Shown: positions 45,126 through 54,450, counted from the stretch's first letter. The stretch: 64,000 nucleotides of DNA from CALMEC01 sp963706315 (GCA_963706315.1 CAVPMA010000019.1:248001-312000); one strand, 5' to 3'. Numbers and translations are program-made. The notes: a model not told the origin generated them from the sequence alone.

Positions 45126-46085
45126 GTGCTACACCTGCGCGTCTATTCACCGGCTGACCTCACTCCTGCCGTCATGGCGATCCTCGAGGAGGAGCCGGCG
45201 GTGAGTACGCTCGCGGTTGTCCGGGAAGCGTCGGTGCGTCCGGACGGCGATCTCGTGCTGGCCGACGTGCCGCGCGAGTCGGCCAACGATGTGATCGACC
45301 GGCTGCGGGCGACCGGCGTCCACACGCTGGGCGCGATCGAGGTCGAGCCCGTTCGGACATGGATCTCGCAGCCCGGTTTCCTCGCTGAGCAGGCTGTCCC
45401 GGGCGCCGAGAGTGACGCGATCGTGTGGGTCGACGTCATCCACCGCGCCTACGAGGAGTCGCGGCTAACCTTCGCGTTCGCGACGTTCATGGTGTTCGCG
45501 ACGCTGATCGCGAGCATCGGCATCATCCTCGACTCGCAGATCCTGATCATCGGGGCGATGGTGCTGGGCCCGGAGTTCGGGGCGGTCGCGGCGCTCGGGA
45601 TCGGCCTGGTCCGGCGGCGGCGGGAGCTTCTGCGACATGCCGTCCGAACCCTCGCGGCGGGGTTCGCGATCGCGGTGCTCGCCACAACGGTGGTCGTCCT
45701 GGCCGGGCGTGGGCTCGGCTGGGTGACGGAGGCGGACATCGCCGGGCCCCGCCCCGACACCGCCTTCATCTACCAACCCGACCGCTGGTCGTTCACCGTG
45801 GCCCTGATCGCGGGGGCGGCGGGTGTGCTCGCGATGACGTCGGACAGGCCGGGCGGCCTGACCGGTGTCTTCATTTCGGTTACGACGATTCCCGCCGCCG
45901 CGAACGTGGCCGCCGCTGCCGCGTTCGGCCTGTGGGCCGCGGCACGCGACAGCCTCCTGCAACTCGGAGTGAACATTACCGGGATGGCATTCGCCGGCTG
46001 GCTGACCCTTGTCCTGCAGAGCCTCGTGTGGCGGCGGTACCGGGACCGCAGACGCCGAGGCGACCCTTCGCGAAGACGGAGCTAA
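45126..46085 (+). CDS. DUF389 membrane protein
   Basis: About 319 residues from GTG 45126 (VLHLRVYSPADLTPAV, the usual family start; TTG 45093 is possible). A ferredoxin-like N-terminal domain (~85 residues) precedes helices including LTFAFATFMVFATLIASIGI and the signature DSQILIIGAMVLGPEFGAV. Family function is unknown; it is often linked to stress and membrane integrity. Confidence 0.88.
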   Translation: MLHLRVYSPADLTPAVMAILEEEPAVSTLAVVREASVRPDGDLVLADVPRESANDVIDRLRATGVHTLGAIEVEPVRTWISQPGFLAEQAVPGAESDAIVWVDVIHRAYEESRLTFAFATFMVFATLIASIGIILDSQILIIGAMVLGPEFGAVAALGIGLVRRRRELLRHAVRTLAAGFAIAVLATTVVVLAGRGLGWVTEADIAGPRPDTAFIYQPDRWSFTVALIAGAAGVLAMTSDRPGGLTGVFISVTTIPAAANVAAAAAFGLWAAARDSLLQLGVNITGMAFAGWLTLVLQSLVWRRYRDRRRRGDPSRRRS

Positions 46086-46166
46086 CCCCCTCCGTGCCCC
46101 GACGGGAAGGGTCGTCGGGACGCACGACGAGCGATGAGCCGATGTTTCGGGCGGCGGGCCCGAGGG

Positions 46167-47138
46167 CTACGCGACGAGTAGGACGGCGTTTCCGATCTTC
46201 TGGCCGGTCTCGACGTACCTGAATGCCTCGACAATGTCGTCCAGCGGGTACGTCCTGTCGATCACCGGCCTGAGCTCGCCGCGCTCGAGACGCGCTCGCA
46301 GGAACTCGATGACCTCCCTACTTGCCTTCGGCAGAGGGAAGGCCACCCGCTTGGCCCCGAACAGACGGAACAACGGGCCGGCGAGCGCCAGCGGGGGATT
46401 CTGCGCCATGGGCCCGAGACCGGTCGAGACGTAGACCCCGCCGTCCTTCAGGAGCGGCTTGCAGGCTCCGAACGAGCTCTTGCCAACTGCGTCGAAGACG
46501 ACGTCGACGCGCTCGTCGAGCTTCGTGAAGTCCTCCTTCTCACGGTCGACGACGACGTCGGCGCCGAGCGACTGCACAAGCTCCACGTTCGTCGTGTCAC
46601 TCGTGGCGATGACGAACGCACCCGCATGCTTCAGGAGCTGCACGGCGGCAGAGCCGATGGCGCCGGTCGCACCGTGGACGAGCACCTTCGTTCCCTTCCC
46701 CACCTTCAGCGCTCGCACGTAGGTGAGGGCGTAGTGGGCACCCTCGGTGCTGACCGCCGCCTGCTCGTAGGAGATCGTCGGCGGGATGGTGGCGACCATC
46801 CGATTCTCGGAAATCACCTTGTGCTCGGCGTGCCCGCCCCAGCCGCGGTCGTCGAAGCCGAACACCCTGTCGCCGACCGTGAAGCGCGTGACGTTCTTCC
46901 CGACCGCCTCGACCTCGCCCGCGAACTCGCACCCGAGGATCGTCTTCCGCGGCTTCGCCAGTCCCGCGAAGAACCGAACGATGAACGGTTTGGCGCGCAG
47001 GAACCCACAATCCGTGCGATTGACCGAGCTCGCGCGGACCCTGACGAGCACCTCGTCGTCCTTCGGCACCGGCGTCGGCACCTCGGTGACCGTCACCACC
47101 TCTGGCGGACCATACCGCGTGTACACGGCGGCCTTCAT
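46167..47138 (-). CDS. Zinc-free MDR-type NAD(P)H:quinone oxidoreductase-like protein
   Basis: 323 residues from ATG 47138 (MKAAVYTRYGPPEVVTVTEV). GroES-like start, then the Rossmann motif VLVHGATGAIGSAAVQLLKH and VDVVFDAVGKSSFGACKPLL. The zinc ligands of true alcohol dehydrogenases are absent, as in quinone oxidoreductases. Reduces quinones or enones with NADPH. Convergent with the DUF389 gene. Confidence 0.9.
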   Translation of the reverse strand: MKAAVYTRYGPPEVVTVTEVPTPVPKDDEVLVRVRASSVNRTDCGFLRAKPFIVRFFAGLAKPRKTILGCEFAGEVEAVGKNVTRFTVGDRVFGFDDRGWGGHAEHKVISENRMVATIPPTISYEQAAVSTEGAHYALTYVRALKVGKGTKVLVHGATGAIGSAAVQLLKHAGAFVIATSDTTNVELVQSLGADVVVDREKEDFTKLDERVDVVFDAVGKSSFGACKPLLKDGGVYVSTGLGPMAQNPPLALAGPLFRLFGAKRVAFPLPKASREVIEFLRARLERGELRPVIDRTYPLDDIVEAFRYVETGQKIGNAVLLVA

Positions 47139-47486
47139 CACATCAAGCAATAGCACCAAAGGACGCCAGGGCAGACTCATGCGAACTGACGATCCGCCCG
47201 AAGAAGGGTAAGTCATGCCGCTCCGAGGCGACGATGATCCGGACATATGGGAGGTGGTCCGCACCCACCGACAGCGGCCCCTCACCACCGGCCGCAACAT
47301 GGAGCCCCTGGCCTTTGAGTCTCCCAGCGTCACCCCCGCCGACGATAGCCCGGAAGATCTGCCCCCGCCCATAACCCCTGGAGGCGAGGTCCTCCTGGAC
47401 GAGCCCGCGGAGGTGCTTCGAGCCCGCATGGAGGTCGTGGAGCGCCGTAGCGGTGATGCCCCGGCGATGCCTCGACTCGATCCCAA

Positions 47487-47517
47487 GCGCAAAAAGCCCG
47501 TGGTTCCAGGACTTTTT
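47487..47517 (-). terminator. tRNA-terminator-like hairpin beside element C
   Basis: On the minus strand AAAAAGTCC...GGGCTTTTT forms an imperfect hairpin with a T run just past the acceptor-like end of element C, as expected for a former tRNA gene. A similar hairpin lies beside element A (about 26096-26120). Confidence 0.4.
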
Positions 47518-47525
47518 AGGTCATA

Positions 47526-47581
47526 TGGAGGATACCGGGATCGAAGATCCGGACCCCTCTCATTGACCGAAATCCCTGCAA
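47526..47581. repeat. 56-bp element, copy C
   Basis: TGGAGGATACCGGGATCGAA to GAAATCCCTGCAA, same length as copies A and B; the middle 20 bases differ. Confidence 0.6.
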
Positions 47582-47645
47582 TCGATCACTTCAGGAATGC
47601 AAGTAATGCACTGAGTGCCGGTGCGGTGATGCACGGGTGATGCAC

Positions 47646-47715
47646 GGCCGGGGGGACCATTTCCTCTCCGGCCCACTTCCCCGTCGAAGGCCCGTCCATG
47701 CTCCCGCGCTCGGCA
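47646..47715 (+). repeat. Dispersed intergenic repeat R, copy 3
   Basis: GGGGGGACCATTTCCTCTCC, CACTTCCCCGTCGAAGGCCC and CCATGCTCCCGCGC match the family consensus. Confidence 0.65.
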
Positions 47716-48053
47716 AGCGGACCGCGAGCGTGGACGGCCGACGGCTTCGAGGAGTTGCCCGCACAGCCGCTGAGGTGGCCGGATAGCTCGCCGTCAACGT
47801 GCGTGCCTCCCTCGCCCGAGATGGGGATCGCGGCTCCGGGCTAGGGAGCCGGGCCCTCCGGGAAGTGGCAGCGAAACAGGCTATTGCCCGGATGGGCCTT
47901 GTCCTCACGACGGTAAGGCATCTCGACGTGAACCTCGTCGCCGCGCGGTTGTCCGCAGAGGCCCGCCACCCCTGGTTGGAGCCCACCACTGTGTCCGCCT
48001 CTTCGTCTTCGCGGTCTGGCGAGGGAGATCACGTCCCGTCCCGCCCGATCGAT

Positions 48054-48437
48054 CTACTCCGGCTGGAACAGGGCCAGGGTGTTGCCGTCCGGGTCCCTGA
48101 ACCACGCCGACTTGCCGATACCCGGAGTGGTCGCGATGCCTCCGACGGTCTTCAGGGTGGGAAAGTCGTACTCCTCAAACACCACGCCCTGTGCCGCCAG
48201 TGCCTGCACGTCCGCCTCGAGGTCCTCGGACCAGAAGCGAACCTGGGTGTGATCTGCCCTGTTGGGTGCTGGACGGCCGTAGACGAGCAGCGTCGTTTCG
48301 TCACCGCATTCGAACAGCAGGTGGTTCTTGATCGTCTCCGGCGAGAGACGCAGCCCGATCTTATTCTCGTAGAAGTCCTGGCTCCGCGCGAGATCGGTGG
48401 AGCAAAGGACCGCCGATACCCTGTTCGTGCCTTCCAT
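48054..48437 (-). CDS. VOC/glyoxalase-superfamily protein
   Basis: 127 residues from ATG 48437. VOC pattern: VSAVLCSTDLARSQDFYENK IGL at the start, HLLFECGDETTLLVYGRP, then VVFEEYDFP, GKSAWFRDPDGNTLALFQPE at the end. The His and Glu metal sites are partly kept. Such proteins detoxify dicarbonyls or confer resistance. Divergent from a MarR gene with a palindrome between them, so likely its target. Confidence 0.88.
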   Translation of the reverse strand: MEGTNRVSAVLCSTDLARSQDFYENKIGLRLSPETIKNHLLFECGDETTLLVYGRPAPNRADHTQVRFWSEDLEADVQALAAQGVVFEEYDFPTLKTVGGIATTPGIGKSAWFRDPDGNTLALFQPE

Positions 48438-48469
48438 CGATGCCTCCCCCCTGGTGAGTAAAGAATGTT

Positions 48470-48508
48470 TGTCATGCCAAACGCTACCCTTGGCTATTTG
48501 GCATGTCA
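48470..48508. promoter_or_regulatory. Operator palindrome between VOC and MarR genes
   Basis: TGTCATGCCAAA (48470-48481) and TTTGGCATGTCA (48497-48508) are inverted copies matching at 11 of 12 positions with a 15-base spacer, centred in the divergent intergenic region. Strong candidate for the site bound by the adjacent MarR protein, controlling both genes. Confidence 0.7.
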
Positions 48509-48532
48509 ATCGTACTTTCGTATCCTTTTGCA

Positions 48533-48982
48533 ATGGCCGCCGCCGACCAGGAGCGCTGGATGGGTGCCTGGCTGGCGCTCCTGCGCACGCACGCACGCCT
48601 TTGGGATCAGCTTGAGGCGCAGATGCGCCGCGACCACGGCCTGACCATCGCGCGTTATGACGTGCTCGCCCAACTGGACTCGGCGGGCGGACGGCTGGGG
48701 CTGGGTGAGCTCGCCTCGTCGATCGTGCTCTCACCGTCCGGGCTCTCGAAGCTGCTCGACCGCATGCAAGCGTCGGAACTGATCCGGCGAGAGCCCGATC
48801 CGAACGACGCGCGCTCGACCTTCGCGGCGATCACTCCACGGGGCCGGGCACTGATCAAGAAGGCGCGCCGAAGCCACCACGAACTGCTGCAGCAGAGGTT
48901 CGGCGCTGCACTCGACGACGGCGATGTCGCCGACCTCACCCGCATCATGGGGCGCATCAGCGCGTCCCTTTCGAGTGGATGA
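48533..48982 (+). CDS. MarR-family regulator (partner of VOC gene)
   Basis: 149 residues from ATG 48533. Helices MGAWLALLRTHARLWDQLEA, the winged HTH (LGELASSIVLSPSGLSKLLD), the wing (RREPDPNDARSTFAAITPRG) and the dimer helices are all present. Probably represses itself and the divergent VOC gene. A repeat R copy begins about 50 bases downstream. Confidence 0.92.
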   Translation: MAAADQERWMGAWLALLRTHARLWDQLEAQMRRDHGLTIARYDVLAQLDSAGGRLGLGELASSIVLSPSGLSKLLDRMQASELIRREPDPNDARSTFAAITPRGRALIKKARRSHHELLQQRFGAALDDGDVADLTRIMGRISASLSSG

Positions 48983-49033
48983 GAAAATCCATGGGTACCT
49001 TGTGATTCTTGCCCTAACTCGGCATTTCGCCGT

Positions 49034-49130
49034 TTGGGTAACAAGGTGTGCAACACCCCCCGACATTTCCTCTCCTTGTTCCCGTCTCGAATCCCCCGAT
49101 CGATGCTCCCGTCCTCGGGAGAAGTTTCGA
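49034..49130 (+). repeat. Dispersed intergenic repeat R, copy 4
   Basis: GGGTAACAAGGTGTGCAACA, CCCCCCGACATTTCC and GATGCTCCCGTCCTCGGGAG match the left half of the copy at 51596-51755. Confidence 0.65.
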
Positions 49131-49266
49131 GGTGCGGATCCCGGCTTCACCACCCTGGTCGCGGCATCCGGAGGAGGTGTCGGAACGGGCAGTGTCGGGA
49201 TCGACACATTGCCATGTGAGATGCTGGTTGGACCGCGTCCGGTGGACGCCGCGGAGGGGAGGTGCG

Positions 49267-51021
49267 GTGCAAAACGACCTGGACACCGCTGCTGGGGAGG
49301 TAACGGGCGGATTCGCGACCGACCCCGCTGGTCTTCCCGAGTGCGGCCCTTCGCAGGTGGTTCAGCTGTCGGAGCGTGATGAGTTTGAGTTGCGGATCGC
49401 ACCGGTCAGCAAGCGGTTCGGCGATAAGACGGTGCGGATGCTGGCCTACAACGGGTCGATCCCCGGCCCCACGCTCAAGGTGGCAGAGGGCTCAGAGGCG
49501 GTCGTCAACGTCGTCAACGACGGCGACGTGGAGGCGACGGTGCACTGGCATGGACTTCGCCTGGAGAACCGGTACGACGGCACACACGAGACCCAGGCCC
49601 CGATCCCCGTCGGCGGCGGCTATACCACTCGCGTTGTCTTTCCCGACCCCGGCGTCTACTGGTACCACCCACACATTCGCGAGGACTACGGCAAGGAGAT
49701 GGGCCTGTACGGAAACGTGCTCGTCGTTCCCACGGATCCCGACTACTGGCCAGCGGTCCACCGTGAGTTGGTGCTGACCCTCGACGACATCCTTCTCGAG
49801 GACGGCAAGGTCGCGCCGTTCAGCCGGTCCGAGACCACGTATGCGGCGATGGGTCGGTTCGGCAACGTGCTCCTGGTCGGCGGCGAGCCGGACCTGTCGC
49901 TGACCGCGCGACACGGCGAGGTGGTGCGTCTCTATCTCACCAACACCGCCAACACCCGGGTGTTCAACGTCGCCGTGCCGGGGGCGCGGATGAAGCTCGT
50001 CGGAGGTGACAGCGGCCGTGTCGAGCATGAGGAGCTCATCGAGGAGATCGTGCTCGCGCCGTCCGAGCGGGTGGTGGTGGACGTGCTGTTCGACCAGCCC
50101 GGCGACGTGACGCTCGAACACCGGACACCGGATCGGACATACCGATTGGCATCGATCGTTGTGAGCGAGGAGCCGGCGGCGGCGGGGCCGGGAGACCAGT
50201 TCGAGGTGCTTCGCCACAACCCCGACTTCGCGTCCGAGCGCCTGCAGATCGAAGCCAACCGGATGGCGGAGCCGGACAAGACCCTTGCCTTCGTCGCCGA
50301 GATGGACATGGACACCCCCGCGGTCGATGTCGGCGGGGACGTGATCTACGCCTGCCCCATGCATCCGGCGGTCGTCAGCCCGGAGCCCGGCCGTTGCCCC
50401 GAGTGCGGCATGAAGCTCCTCGCTCAGGAGGCTCCCCCGAGCAGCTACGTCTGCCCGATGCACACGGACATCGTCCGCGCTGAGCCGGGCAAGTGCCCGA
50501 AGTGCGGCATGAAACTGTTGCCGGCGACACTCGTGGGCTCCTCGGCAGACGCCCACGACCACGATCACGGGGCCCCACATGAACACCATGGTGAATCCCA
50601 CGGGCACGGGACTGCCGGGGGGATCGAATGGGAAGACGACATGGTCGACATCAACCGCATGACCACACCAGCGAACATGCGGTGGAAGATCGTCGACCGC
50701 TCAACAGGGGCAGAGAACCAGGACATCCAGTGGCGGTTCACAGTCGGTGATCGCGTTGTGATCCGGCTGGTGAACGAGATGGACTCGGACCATCCCATGC
50801 ACCACCCCTTCCACGTCCACGGGGCAGGCCGCTTCGTGATCCTGGCCCGCGACGACGTCGTCGAGTCCAACCTCGTCTGGAAGGACACGGTGCTGGTCCG
50901 CACGGGCGAGACGGTCGACATCCTGCTCGACGTCACTAACCCCGGTCGGTGGATGGCCCACTGCCACATCGCCGAGCACCACGAGAGCGGGATGATGTTC
51001 AGCTTCGACGTCGACCGGTAG
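49267..51021 (+). CDS. Multicopper oxidase with two inserted heavy-metal-binding CPMHP domains
   Basis: 584 residues from GTG 49267 with a GGAGGGGAGG ribosome site. Cupredoxin copper ligands: VHWHGL and YWYHPHIRED in domain 1, HPFHVHG and HCHIAEHHESGMM in domain 3 (T1, T2 and T3 sites complete). Between them, about residues 358-430, are two tandem motifs YACPMHPAVVSPEPGRCPEC GMKL-like and YVCPMHTDIVRAEPGKCPKC GMKL-like, the metal-binding unit usually found on P-type ATPases, then a His/Asp-rich linker (DAHDHDHGAPHEHH). No signal peptide is evident. Probably oxidises Cu(I) or phenols; the insert may feed copper. Confidence 0.9.
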   Translation: MQNDLDTAAGEVTGGFATDPAGLPECGPSQVVQLSERDEFELRIAPVSKRFGDKTVRMLAYNGSIPGPTLKVAEGSEAVVNVVNDGDVEATVHWHGLRLENRYDGTHETQAPIPVGGGYTTRVVFPDPGVYWYHPHIREDYGKEMGLYGNVLVVPTDPDYWPAVHRELVLTLDDILLEDGKVAPFSRSETTYAAMGRFGNVLLVGGEPDLSLTARHGEVVRLYLTNTANTRVFNVAVPGARMKLVGGDSGRVEHEELIEEIVLAPSERVVVDVLFDQPGDVTLEHRTPDRTYRLASIVVSEEPAAAGPGDQFEVLRHNPDFASERLQIEANRMAEPDKTLAFVAEMDMDTPAVDVGGDVIYACPMHPAVVSPEPGRCPECGMKLLAQEAPPSSYVCPMHTDIVRAEPGKCPKCGMKLLPATLVGSSADAHDHDHGAPHEHHGESHGHGTAGGIEWEDDMVDINRMTTPANMRWKIVDRSTGAENQDIQWRFTVGDRVVIRLVNEMDSDHPMHHPFHVHGAGRFVILARDDVVESNLVWKDTVLVRTGETVDILLDVTNPGRWMAHCHIAEHHESGMMFSFDVDR

Positions 51022-51278
51022 GCCACGTAGGGGCGTGAGCAGCAGCGGACCGGAGGTCAGTGCCCGCCGTGCCCCAAGGGCTACCGCACCGCCCACCGCC
51101 GAGACCCCCTGTTCCGCTCAACGTCCCCGGGGCCCGCCCTATCTACCCGACGGGAACGACCGCGATCAAGAACGAGATGGAACGGGAACGGATAATCGCC
51201 CGCCGATGGGGTTCAACGTGACATGCGATACCGGCGTGTCGGCGTCGGCATGACGCCGGTCACATCGGAGCGCCCCTG

Positions 51279-51530
51279 ATGGGTCGGTGTACGACTCATC
51301 GCTGCACCGGGTGCGGCTACGAGGCGCTCGTCTCCGGGGCGACGATGTGGGCATGACGATCGCGACGCGCACCATGCGCTGTGGGCAATGTCGATCACTC
51401 GTCGATGTCGTCACGGAGCGCTGGAACGAGCGACAAGAGGCCCGGCAACCAAGAATTCGTTGTCCTGCTTGCCGAGCAGGCAAGAAGCAACTTGAGCCAT
51501 GGGCCACAGGCGGCCCCTCGCACGCGAGGG
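51279..51530 (+). pseudogene. Zinc-ribbon protein, frameshifted
   Basis: ATG 51279 reads MGRCTTHRCTGCGYEALVSG, then hits a stop at 51356; in the next frame DDVGMTIATRTMRCGQCRSL and VDVVTERWNERQEARQ followed by RIRCPACRAGKKQLEPW continue a rubredoxin-like zinc ribbon. One more G in the CCGGGGCG stretch near 51336 joins them. The 3' end is unclear. Confidence 0.6.
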
Positions 51531-51595
51531 TGGGGCACGCCAACTGTCTCGTGGCCTGCGGAGAATGTCCCGAGAAACTGCCTGGCGGTCCGACT

Positions 51596-51755
51596 TGGGC
51601 AACAAGGTGGGCAACACCCCCACCAATTCCGCTTCCTCGCGCCCGATCTCGAGCACCCCGATCCATGCTCCCGGCCTCGGGAGAGGAGACTGTACGGGAG
51701 GGGACCATTTCCTCTTCGGCGGCTTCCCCGTCGAAGGCCCTCCCATGCTTCGCCG
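51596..51755 (+). repeat. Dispersed intergenic repeat R, copy 5 (longest)
   Basis: Starts GGGCAACAAGGTGGGCAACA, passes CCATGCTCCCGGCCTCGGGA and GGGAGGGGACCATTTCCTCT, and ends CGTCGAAGGCCCTCCCATGC. It appears to hold the full order of blocks seen in pieces elsewhere. Confidence 0.75.
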
Positions 51756-51848
51756 AGCCCGCGCCCCATCAGGTAGCCCTCCTAAGAAGCGGTTTCAGAA
51801 GTCCATTTTGCGCGGCGGTATCGGGGTCACTCAAGCCGCTGCCCGGCG

Positions 51849-52638
51849 CTACCGCGGCGGCGCGGAGAACTGTGCGAGGACTCCGGTGCCGAACGGGCCC
51901 GGATCGATCGCGAAGGTTCCCGCGAACGGGAAGCTGAGGTCGAGGAGCACGAGGAGCGAGAAGCCGACGACTATCGCAATCGAGCCCGCGCCGATGGCGT
52001 GGAACCAGAAGCTGCGGGATCCGACGAGGGCGGCGTAGCCCAGGATCACGACGGAGCCGACGATGATGAGCGCGGCGATCAGTGATGAGAGCCCGCCGCC
52101 CGCGGCCTCGAGCCGATCCCGGCGGGCGACGAGCGCTTGGTTCAACTGCCGCACCGCGTCGTCGTAGAACGTCGCCTCCCGACCCGCTCGGGGCTCGATC
52201 GCTTGGAGCGCGCCGTAGAGCCCGTTCAGCGCGTCCGCGGCGCGGGCGCTCTCCCCGCCCTCGCGCATCCGGGGCCACTCGTCGTCGAGACCGCTCTGAC
52301 ATACGGGCCGACGGCGAGGCGCACGCGCCCGCCGCCGGGTCCTCGAAACGCGTCGCTGTCGCGGACGATCGCCGCGAGCGCGTCCGCCTCCTGGGTGACG
52401 CTGCCCTCGGCGTCGCCGAAGTTCTGGTACTGAATTACGACGATGAAGGCAAGGAGCAGGCCGAAGAGCGCCGCGACGACGCCGAGCATCTGCGACGAGA
52501 CCTCGGCGTCGAACCCCTCGCGGGTCGCTGGCACGAAACGCCGTATCAGCCAGACGGCCAGCACGACGACACCGAGCGTCAGCCCACGAACAGCACCACG
52601 AGCCACGCGATGGGCACGTTGTCGATGACCTCGCGCAT
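51849..52638 (-). pseudogene. DUF4239 membrane protein with two frameshifts
   Basis: ATG 52638 opens MREVIDNVPIAWLVVLFVG and meets a stop; one more G in GTGGGCTGA (about 52584) continues it as LTLGVVVLAVWLIRRFVPAT, GLLLAFIVVIQYQNFGDAEG. A second break near 52293 leads to EWPRMREGGESARAADALNG and the end with two helices (LIAALIIVGSVVILGYAAL, IAIVVGFSLLVLLDLSFPF). Joined, it gives a ~262-residue DUF4239 protein of unknown function. Confidence 0.8.
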
Positions 52639-53085
52639 TACGAGACCCTAGTGGGCGCGCACCCCGGCAAGTCAGTAGATCGGCGCGTATCGAAGAAGCG
52701 TCACGCCCGAATCGACAGCCTCTGACCCGAGGAGTCGCAGCCGCTTCTGTGCCTCGCCCTGCAACGCTGAGAGACGCACCCATGTCCCCCCGCCCGACGT
52801 GCATCTCGCCCTTGGCGTTGTGGGTCTGCTCCTACAGCGATCACGACACGCCCCATGAAGGGCCATCCGCTCGATGCGCCGCCCGGGACTCAGCGGTCGT
52901 AGCCGAACATGCGGGCCAGGTGCACCAAGCTCCTCGTCCCCGTCGGGGCGGGCGCGCCCGTCGAGATTCGGCCGCGAACGCGGCGGGAAGGTTCCGCCTG
53001 CCGCGGCGTCCTTGATGGTGTTCCGCCGGTACGCGGCGGGGCCTGTCACACACGCGACCGACACCCACACACGAGGAGCAGGTAC

Positions 53086-53943
53086 ATGCGAAGCACACCA
53101 GCGGCACAGGTCACCGCGACTCCGGCGGCGCCCGATCTCCAGGCGGTGAAGACCCGTCAGCGGGCGACGTGGGCATCGGGCGACTACTCGGTCGTGGGCA
53201 CGACGCTGCAGATCGTCGGCGAGCGGCTGTGCGAGGCGCTCGACCTTCACGCCGGCGAGACGGTTCTCGACGTCGCGGCGGGCAACGGCAACGTTAGCCT
53301 CGCGGCCGCTCGTCGCTTCTGCGACGTCGTGTCGACGGACTACGTCCCGTCGCTGCTCGAGCGGGGTCGGCGCCGCGCGGAGGGGGAGGGCCTCTCGATC
53401 CGCTTCCAGGAGGCCGACGCCGAGTCTCTCCCCTTTGCGTCAGACACATTCGACGCCGTGACCTCGAGCTTCGGCGTCATGTTCACCCCCGACCAGGAGG
53501 CTGCCGCGGCCGAACTGCTTCGTGTCGCGAGACCCGGCGGACGCATCGGGCTGGCGAACTGGACCCCCACCGGATTCATCGGCCAGCTGCTCAAGACGAT
53601 CGGCGCCTTCGTGCCGCCCCCCGCGGGCGTCCGTTCACCCCTGGAGTGGGGAACAGCGGACCGGCTCACCGAACTGTTTTCGCGAGACGTCAGGACCATC
53701 GAGGTCGAGCCGCAAACGTTTGCGTTCAGGTACCCGTCGCCGGATGCATGGCTCACGCTCTGGCGCGATGTGTATGGGCCGCTGCACAAGGCCTTCGGCT
53801 CCCTCGACCGCGGCGCGCGGCCCGAGCTCTCCCACGCGGTGCTCGAACTCGTCGACGCCCACAACGACGCTGACGATGGGACCATGGTCGTTCGCAGCGA
53901 GTACCTCGAGGCGATCGTGACGAAGCGAGCGCGCACGTCCTGA
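53086..53943 (+). CDS. SAM-dependent class I methyltransferase
   Basis: 285 residues from ATG 53086, ribosome site GAGGAG. Motif I VLDVAAGNGNVSLAAAR, motif II region DAESLPFASDTFDAVTSSFG, ADELLRVARPGGRI-like AAELLRVARPGGRIGLANW. Similar to UbiE/arsenite-type or small-molecule methyltransferases. Substrate unknown. Confidence 0.9.
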   Translation: MRSTPAAQVTATPAAPDLQAVKTRQRATWASGDYSVVGTTLQIVGERLCEALDLHAGETVLDVAAGNGNVSLAAARRFCDVVSTDYVPSLLERGRRRAEGEGLSIRFQEADAESLPFASDTFDAVTSSFGVMFTPDQEAAAAELLRVARPGGRIGLANWTPTGFIGQLLKTIGAFVPPPAGVRSPLEWGTADRLTELFSRDVRTIEVEPQTFAFRYPSPDAWLTLWRDVYGPLHKAFGSLDRGARPELSHAVLELVDAHNDADDGTMVVRSEYLEAIVTKRARTS

Positions 53944-54129
53944 CCCTCAACCGCATTGCAGTAGGCCGACTGCCGATGCCGCGCTCCGACAACCGGCATC
54001 GGCGGTCAGCCGCTGGGGCTCTCCGGTGATGTCCTCGGAGTCCCACGGTCCGATCGCGCCAGACCCCAACGAGTTGTCCATCCGCAGTTGCGGCGTACCT
54101 CGTGGTTGAACCCCGTCGGGGAGCGTCTC

Positions 54130-54270
54130 AGACGGCGCGGGAGACGGTGCGGGAGGGGTGCCATTTCCTCACCGGGCACTTCGGCAGGAAAGTGCCCGAC
54201 CATGCTCCCGCCCCCGACATGTAGCAGCTACCGTCCGAAGTGAACTACCGCGCTGACGGAAGCTGCTCAC
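54130..54270 (+). repeat. Dispersed intergenic repeat R, copy 6
   Basis: GGTGCGGGAGGGGTGCCATT, CACCGGGCACTTCGGCAGGA, CCATGCTCCCGCCCCCGACA and GAAGTGAACTACCGCGCTGA, the closest match to copy 1 at 23461-23590. The VRIILPREV module follows directly. Confidence 0.75.
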
Positions 54271-54273
54271 GAC

Positions 54274-54450
54274 GAACCCGTCGCAGGAACCCGAAGAACA
54301 TAGGCCGCAGAAGCCGGTCCGCATCATCCTGCCGAGGGAGGTGTGCACGACCCCGGAGGAGACGGCGAAACTGCTCCATCGGGCCATCATGAACGCGGCG
54401 GCGGAACTGCGCGCCGGGCGGGACTCGATCTGGGAGTGCCGCTACTGGAA
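54274..54450 (+). pseudogene. Copy 3 of the VRIILPREV small-protein module
   Basis: One uninterrupted frame reads PEEHRPQKPVRIILPREV, then CTTPEETAKLLHRAIMNAAA and ELRAGRDSIWE. It is the best preserved copy. The frame then runs on antisense into the cyclase gene, so its own end is lost. Confidence 0.5.

Larger units (their letters stand above)
47139..48053. other. 900-bp stretch with element copy C and a repeat R fragment
   Basis: A plus-strand frame at 47215-47640 is open but reads through the 56-bp element and its terminator-like hairpin, so I do not call it a gene. The remainder shows no domain. Confidence 0.5.

Noticed and set aside
47215..47640. 141-residue plus-strand frame upstream of repeat R copy 3
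   Set aside because: It reads straight through the 56-bp element and its hairpin, so the translated tail is tRNA-derived, not a protein.
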